Shown here piece after piece: positions 59,844 to 64,000 of a stretch of DNA of 64,000 bases. A program made the translations under genes and the position numbers. Source of the DNA: Streptomyces sp. S.PNR 29 (GTDB lineage: Bacteria > Actinomycetota > Actinomycetes > Streptomycetales > Streptomycetaceae); NCBI RefSeq assembly GCF_030386795.1, contig NZ_JANUQM010000014.1, positions 186,001-250,000 of the forward strand, read 5' to 3'. How positions within the stretch are numbered: position 1 is the first letter of the stretch; the number at the start of each line of letters is the position of its first letter. The notes under the pieces were generated by a model. That model was not told the origin of the DNA. It worked only from the letters and a program-made list of their open reading frames with translations, and did not search any database.

Positions 59844-60875
59844 GTGGATGCGTCGGGCAAGCAGCGGCCCACGATGGCGGACGTCGCCGAGAAGGCGGGC
59901 GTGTCCCGGGCGCTCGTCTCGATCGTGTTCCGCAACCAGCCGGGGGCGAGCGAGGAGACCCGGGAACGGGTGCTGCGGGTCGCCGACGAGATCGGCTACC
60001 GCCCCGACAGTGCGGCCCGGCTGCTGGCCCGCGGGCGCAGCCGCACCCTCGGTGTGATGTTCACCGTCCACCAGACCTTCCACACCGACCTCATCGAGGG
60101 CATCTACCCCGAGGCCGAACGCCTCGGCTACGACGTCCTGCTCTCCGCGGCCGCCGAGGGCCGCAGCGAGGCCAAGGCGGTCGAGGCGCTGCTCAGCCAC
60201 CGCTGCGAGGCGCTGATCCTGCTGGGACCCGATGCCGAGGCCACCTACCTCGACGAACTCGGGCGCCGTACGGTCACCGTCTCGGTCAGCCGCCGCGTCC
60301 CCCGGGCCCGCGTCGACTTCGTGCACAGCGCCGAGGGCAAGGGTGTACGGCAGGCCATGGACCACCTGGTCGAACTGGGGCACCGCCGGATCGTGCACAT
60401 CGACGGCGGCCGGGGCCCGGGGTCGGCCGAGCGGCGGCGTGCCTACCGGGCGGCGATGCGCCGGCATGGGCTTGAGGCCGAGGTGCGGGTGATCCCCGGC
60501 GATCACACGGAGCAGTCGGGCATCGATACGGGGCGCATGCTCCTGGCGGAGCGGGACCGGGGGCTGCCGCTGCCGACGGCGGTCCTCGCGGGCAACGACC
60601 GCAGCGCCATGGGCCTGCTGATGTCCCTGACGCGGGCCGGCGTCGAGGTGCCGCGCGACCTGTCCGTCGTCGGATACGACGACAGCCACCTCTCCCATCT
60701 GATGCCGATCGGGCTGACCACGGTCCGTCAGGACGCGGTGCTGATGGCGGAGCACGCGGTGCAGTTCGCCGTGCAGCGGCTGGAGAAGCCGGAGCTGGAG
60801 CCGAGGGAGGCGGTCCTGGACCCGAAGCTGGTGGTACGGGGGACCAGTGGGCCGCCGCCGGAGGGTGCGGTCTGA
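59844..60875 (+). CDS. LacI-family transcriptional regulator
   Basis: A 343-aa LacI/GalR regulator. The N-terminal helix-turn-helix is TMADVAEKAGVSRALVSIVF (about residues 10-29), followed by a periplasmic-binding-like ligand domain (SVVGYDDSHLSHLMPIGLTT near the C-terminus). It probably binds the operators at 59659 and 62032. GTG 59844 is chosen because GGAGG at 59827-59831 is too close to GTG 59832. Confidence 0.92.
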   Translation: MDASGKQRPTMADVAEKAGVSRALVSIVFRNQPGASEETRERVLRVADEIGYRPDSAARLLARGRSRTLGVMFTVHQTFHTDLIEGIYPEAERLGYDVLLSAAAEGRSEAKAVEALLSHRCEALILLGPDAEATYLDELGRRTVTVSVSRRVPRARVDFVHSAEGKGVRQAMDHLVELGHRRIVHIDGGRGPGSAERRRAYRAAMRRHGLEAEVRVIPGDHTEQSGIDTGRMLLAERDRGLPLPTAVLAGNDRSAMGLLMSLTRAGVEVPRDLSVVGYDDSHLSHLMPIGLTTVRQDAVLMAEHAVQFAVQRLEKPELEPREAVLDPKLVVRGTSGPPPEGAV

Positions 60876-60888
60876 GCACACGGGGGCG

Positions 60889-60916
60889 GGCCGGCACCGC
60901 GCGCGCGGTGCCGGCC
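60889..60916. terminator. Convergent terminator between the LacI gene and the binding-protein gene
   Basis: A perfect palindrome of 28 bp centred in a GCGCGC core, beginning GGCCGGCACC and ending GGTGCCGGCC. It lies between two convergent genes. Confidence 0.8.
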
Positions 60917-60936
60917 GATCGCGGTGATCACCACGG

Positions 60937-61941
60937 TCAACGCGTTCCCTTCGCGGCGAACTCCGCGACGGCGTCGACGTTGTCCTTCGTCACGAACGCC
61001 GGTCCGGTCAGGACGGGCGCGGTGCCGCCACCGCTGACGTTGCCGTTGGTCTTGTACAGCCACAGCGCGTCCACGGCGAGGTAGCCCTGCAGGTAGGGCT
61101 GCTGGTCGACCGCGAACTCGACCTTGCCGTCCTGGACGGCCTTCACCAGCTCCTTGTTGAGGTCGAAGGTCGCGACCTTGGCCTTGCTGCCGGCGTCGGA
61201 CACCGACTGCACGGCGGTCAGCGCGATGGGGGCGCCGAGGGTGACCACCTGGTCGATGGAGGAGTCCTGCTTGAGCTTGGCGGTGATCGTCGACTTCACG
61301 GACGGCATGTCGGTGCCGTTGACGTAGATCGTGTCCGTCTTGCCCTTGAAGCCCTTCTCCAGGCCGGCGCAGCGGGCCTCCAGGGCGACCTGCCCCTGCT
61401 CCTGGATGACGCACAGGGCGTGCTTGGCGCCGAGCTGGTTCAGCCGCTCGCCGAAGGCCTGGCCGGCGATGTTCTCGTCCTGGCCGAAGTACTCGAGCAT
61501 GCCCAGCTCTTTCCACTGGTCGACGCCGGAGTTGAACCCGACGACCGGGATGCCGGCCGCCTTGGCCTTGGCCACCACCTTCTTCATGGCGTCCGGCTTG
61601 GCCGCGGTGAGCGCGATGCCGTCGACCTTCTGGTCGATCGCGTTCTGCACGAGGTTGGCCTGGTTTCCGGCGCTGGGGTCGCTGGAGTAGACGAGCTTGA
61701 TGTTGTCCTTGGCGGCGGCGGCCTGTGCGCCCTTGCGGATCAGGTCCCAGAAGGTGTCGCCGGGGGAGGCGTGGGTGACCATGGCCACGGTCATGCGGGG
61801 GGTGGTGGCCTTCCCCGCGGACGCGGCTGCCCCGCCCTCCTCGGACTTCTTCCCGCCGCTGCTGCTGGAGCAGCCGGCGGCGAACAGGGTGCCGACCAGT
61901 ACGGTGGCGGTCAGGGTGACGGCTCGGCTGTGTCTGTGCAT
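60937..61941 (-). CDS. Sugar ABC transporter substrate-binding lipoprotein (type B, RbsB-like)
   Basis: A 334-aa lipoprotein with lipobox LFAAGC (Cys24) and an RbsB-type fold: TVAMVTHASPGDTFWDLIRK, VDGIALTAAKPDAMKKVV and GIPVVGFNSG. No permease or ATPase gene lies next to it. It is under the same operator as the catabolic operon, so it likely feeds that pathway via an ABC transporter encoded elsewhere. Confidence 0.9.
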   Translation of the reverse strand: MHRHSRAVTLTATVLVGTLFAAGCSSSSGGKKSEEGGAAASAGKATTPRMTVAMVTHASPGDTFWDLIRKGAQAAAAKDNIKLVYSSDPSAGNQANLVQNAIDQKVDGIALTAAKPDAMKKVVAKAKAAGIPVVGFNSGVDQWKELGMLEYFGQDENIAGQAFGERLNQLGAKHALCVIQEQGQVALEARCAGLEKGFKGKTDTIYVNGTDMPSVKSTITAKLKQDSSIDQVVTLGAPIALTAVQSVSDAGSKAKVATFDLNKELVKAVQDGKVEFAVDQQPYLQGYLAVDALWLYKTNGNVSGGGTAPVLTGPAFVTKDNVDAVAEFAAKGTR

Positions 61942-61986
61942 GTCCCTCGCACCTCGCTGTGCTGGTCAGGGTGGGTGTCCATATGG

Positions 61987-62020
61987 GTCACGGTGACTGG
62001 TGCATCTGGGTCACGGTGAC
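61987..62020. repeat. Two direct copies of the palindrome GTCACGGTGAC, 23 bp apart
   Basis: GTCACGGTGAC at 61987-61997 and 62010-62020 within the longer repeats GGGTCACGGTGACTGG. They lie in the untranslated leader of the binding-protein gene, between the start codon and the operator. A second regulator site is possible. Confidence 0.6.
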
Positions 62021-62031
62021 TGGCGCGCTTC

Positions 62032-62084
62032 ACTAGCGCGCTCTAGTGGCACGTAACTATGAGGCCGCCCGTCGGTGATGTCAA
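62032..62084 (-). promoter_or_regulatory. Promoter and LacI-type operator (copy 2) of the binding-protein gene
   Basis: On the minus strand TTGACA (62079-62084) and CATAGT (62056-62061) with a 17-bp spacer. The operator ACTAGCGCGCTCTAGT at 62032-62047 follows the -10 by 8 bp, the same geometry as copy 1. Confidence 0.75.
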
Positions 62085-62356
62085 CGGTTATGTCAGGACG
62101 TACCAACAAAGGCTCCGGCATGGGTGGCGCCCCTGCCGGGGCGGCTTCGGCGCGGCGTGCCCGTACCGCGGGAGCGGGCCGCGGCGCCGGAGGCGGTGTG
62201 CGGCGGGCCGAGGGGGCCGACGCGCGGGAGTTCGCGGTCGGCGCGGGCATCACGGCCCCGATCGTCGCCGCCGCGTCCACCGCCGGTCACGCCGGTGGCG
62301 GGTGCTTGGCGCCTTCTGCCGGTCCGCGCTGGACGGCGTCGGTCCTCGCGCAATTT
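62085..62356. other. Upstream region without a supported gene
   Basis: About 270 bp of Ala/Gly-coding-like GC-rich DNA between the binding-protein promoter and the membrane protein gene. Small frames are open on both strands (for example 62075-62383, plus) but show only low-complexity Ala/Gly/Arg composition and no ribosome binding site, so no CDS is called. Confidence 0.4.
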
Positions 62357-62370
62357 TTGAACACGTTCAA
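62357..62370. promoter_or_regulatory. Palindrome TTGAAC-AC-GTTCAA before the membrane protein gene
   Basis: A palindrome with 6-bp arms, 23 bp upstream of the ATG at 62393. Such a site in a leader is typical for TetR- or MarR-type operators. No such regulator gene is in the neighbourhood. Confidence 0.55.
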
Positions 62371-62392
62371 GAACTGGGCGTAGAGTGCCCGC

Positions 62393-62914
62393 ATGAGCGA
62401 CAGAGCCGCCCTGCTGAGGGGCATCCGCGTGTGGCTGGTCTTCTTCGTCGTCTGCCTGGTGCTCAGCGGCGCCACGGCCTTCCCCCTGGTGCACGAACTG
62501 CGCTGGACCGAGGACCTGCTGCGGTCCCTGTCCGTACCCGAGCACCTGCCGGGGCTCATGGACTGGATCGAGCGCGTCCGGCGCGGCCTCGACGAGACCG
62601 ACGCCGAGCACCCCTTCGTGCTGTACGGCACGGACTGGCTGGCCTTCGCCCACCTCGTCATCGCGGTCGCCTTCTACGGCCCCTACCGCGACCCGGTCCG
62701 CAACATCTGGGTCGTCGAGTTCGCGATGATCGCCTGCGCCGGGATCATCCCGCTCGCCCTGATCTGCGGCCCGATCCGGGAGATCCCCTTGTGGTGGTCG
62801 GTGATCGACATGTCGTTCGGAGTCTTCGGGGTCATTCCGCTGTATGTCGTCCGCAGGAAGATCAAGCGGCTGGAGGCGCTCACCCCGGGTGCTGTTCCGG
62901 CCCTGGCCACTTGA
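62393..62914 (+). CDS. Integral membrane protein of unknown function
   Basis: A 173-aa protein with four predicted helices (about residues 12-31, 82-98, 106-124 and 132-150) and a charged loop after the first. Not recognised. The start codon follows the palindrome at 62357, which suggests regulated expression. Confidence 0.8.
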   Translation: MSDRAALLRGIRVWLVFFVVCLVLSGATAFPLVHELRWTEDLLRSLSVPEHLPGLMDWIERVRRGLDETDAEHPFVLYGTDWLAFAHLVIAVAFYGPYRDPVRNIWVVEFAMIACAGIIPLALICGPIREIPLWWSVIDMSFGVFGVIPLYVVRRKIKRLEALTPGAVPALAT

Positions 62915-62965
62915 GGGCGTCCGGCCCGATCCGTCCGGCGGCCGGATCGGTCGACGCGTGGGTGA

Positions 62966-63676
62966 TCAGTCGGCGTTCTTCTGCCGAGCCGCACGGTCGA
63001 GCTCCCGGGTGAGCGCGTCCTCGCCCCGGCCGACCAGGATCTTCTCGATGCTGTGGTCGTCGTGCCGGGAGATCCGCTCGCCCTGGGCGAAGCCGTCGGT
63101 GCCGAGGACGCGCCCGCACCACTCCCCACGGCCCACCACGTGGTCGTCGAACGGTACGACCGCGCCCTCGCCGAGGGCCACCCAGCGGTCCTCCTCCCAG
63201 CGCAGGGCGAGGATGTAGGTGTGGCCGGGGACGACGCGCGGGGCGGCTCCGGTGAGCTCGTCGACGCGGGTGGCGCCGTCGGAGCGGAGGACCTTCCAGC
63301 CGGGGGCGACGTAGTCGACGGTGGAGCCGACCGCGGGGTGCGAACGGGCGCGGGAGGTGAAGGCGACGGCTTCCCGGGTCAGTTCGACGGTGCGCTCCAG
63401 CTGGTAGCGGTACGCGCCGGCGGGCAGCTCCTCGCGGTCGCTCTCCCGTTCCCGGACGGCGCGTCCCACGATCACGACATCGGCGTGGCGGACCCAGTCC
63501 CGTGCCGTCGCGGACGGATACCGCTGGACCGGGAGCCCGCAGCCGTTGACGGTGTCGAGGCCCCGCCAGCCGGTCAGCACGCCGGCGACGACGCCGACGG
63601 CGGCGAGAACCACGACGACCGGGCGGCCCAGCGCGTGAAGTAAGGAACTGTTGGAGCCTGTGAGGTTTCTGAACAC
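62966..63676 (-). CDS. Exported or membrane-anchored protein of unknown function
   Basis: A 236-aa protein with one N-terminal hydrophobic segment (about residues 20-38, PVVVVLAAVGVVAGVLTG) and an extracellular part with TARDWVRHADVVIVGRAV and GHTYILALRWEEDRWVALGE. The start is uncertain; GTG 63676 is preferred, but the frame is open to 63916. Function not recognised. Confidence 0.65.
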   Translation of the reverse strand: MFRNLTGSNSSLLHALGRPVVVVLAAVGVVAGVLTGWRGLDTVNGCGLPVQRYPSATARDWVRHADVVIVGRAVRERESDREELPAGAYRYQLERTVELTREAVAFTSRARSHPAVGSTVDYVAPGWKVLRSDGATRVDELTGAAPRVVPGHTYILALRWEEDRWVALGEGAVVPFDDHVVGRGEWCGRVLGTDGFAQGERISRHDDHSIEKILVGRGEDALTRELDRAARQKNAD

Positions 63677-63984
63677 CTGCTGATCTTGGTCCGGCGGTGA
63701 TCGATCCGACGTGGTGGAAGCCACACCTCCGGCCACAGCAGTGTTACAGACCGAGGCGGCCTTCTGTTCTGCGTCCGGCCAGATCCCGGCGGAAAAAGTG
63801 TTATCCGGCCCGCCTTCACCCCGTCTCCCCTCCCGTCCCTCACGTCCCTCACACAGGGAGGCGCCTTCATGTACCGCCCGTACCGGGAACAGGCTGTGAT
63901 CCCCGACATTGCCCACGGCACAGGCTCGGCTGAGAAGGTGCGGTAGGGCAGCAGGTGACCCAGGGGACCCCGGAGGGGACGTAC

Positions 63985-64000
63985 GTGGACGAAAGGGCCG
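63985..64000 (+). CDS. Possible start of a further gene (truncated at the window end)
   Basis: CGGAGGGG (63971-63978) lies about 6 bp before GTG 63985, which would begin V-D-E-R-A. Only five codons are in the window, so the call rests on the ribosome binding site alone. Confidence 0.3.

Noticed and set aside
62075..62383. A 102-codon plus-strand frame as a small secreted protein
   Set aside because: Low-complexity Ala/Gly/Arg composition, no ribosome binding site, and it crosses the promoter of the binding-protein gene.
1..64000. CRISPR arrays or tRNA/rRNA genes
   Set aside because: I saw no regularly spaced repeats of CRISPR type and no cloverleaf-like sequence with T-loop or CCA patterns. 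Only the tandem repeats at 52690-53020 come near, and they are contiguous and irregular.

Overview
The window is a piece of a high-GC actinobacterial chromosome, almost certainly from a Streptomyces. The grounds are the third-position GC bias, the many GTG starts, the sporulation sigma factor WhiG, the differentiation regulator NsdA, the four clustered type I signal peptidases (SipW-SipZ) and the amtB-glnK-glnD operon. Most of it is conserved core chromosome running from ftsY to the rpsB-tsf-pyrH-frr-cdsA block.

Layout. 1-9.1 kb: end of ftsY, a primase/polymerase-like gene, nsdA, the ammonium/PII operon amtB-glnK-glnD behind GlnR-type boxes, and ffh. 9.1-20.5 kb: a methyltransferase, an archaeal/eukaryal-type proS, a HEAVH zinc-ribbon protein, the rpsP-KH-rimM-trmD-rplS operon, sipW-X-Y-Z, a Nudix hydrolase, a DUF2469-type gene and yraN. 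20.5-30.1 kb: yifB (comM-like) and dprA. yifB is cut in its Walker B motif by a mobile element of about 6.9 kb (21477-28349). 30.4-37.5 kb: whiG, a TetR regulator, an M23-like protein, rpsB, tsf, pyrH, frr, cdsA. 37.6-44.2 kb: a START-like gene, rlmN, a TPP riboswitch with terminator, the thiB-thiP-thiQ importer, and a mycothiol-dependent-type protein. 44.2-49 kb: a sortase-anchored LAETG protein, a LOG-family protein, a glyoxalase-fold protein and a diverged ABC transporter pair. 49-55.3 kb: a probable polyamine/GABA cluster (aminotransferase, Lrp/AsnC, aldehyde dehydrogenase, polyamine-binding lipoprotein) and a 5'-nucleotidase. 55.3-62 kb: a probable inositol (or related cyclitol/sugar) catabolic operon, its LacI regulator and a solute-binding lipoprotein. 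62-64 kb: a membrane protein and an uncharacterised protein.

The main discovery candidate is the element in yifB. It has a large serine integrase whose gene starts 50 bp from one end. From its two ends a 52-bp attP can be rebuilt with 25-bp half-sites placed exactly symmetrically about a GA dinucleotide, outer arms GCGGAGTAAGT/ACTTACTCCGC. Precise excision would rejoin yifB in frame (541 codons). The cargo includes an Scr1/WhiJ-like regulator with a DUF6879-type partner and a small protein, a Nudix protein that has lost its catalytic glutamates, a second small serine resolvase with a cluster of GTCTC/GAGAC motifs beside it, and a duplicated pair of GC-rich hairpins. No conjugation, replication or phage structural genes were recognised.

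A second notable region is the catabolic cluster. An identical 16-bp operator, ACTAGCGCGCTCTAGT, sits just downstream of the predicted -10 of both the operon and the separate binding-protein gene, and a 68-bp MITE-like inverted repeat flanked by CTAG lies in front of the regulator gene.
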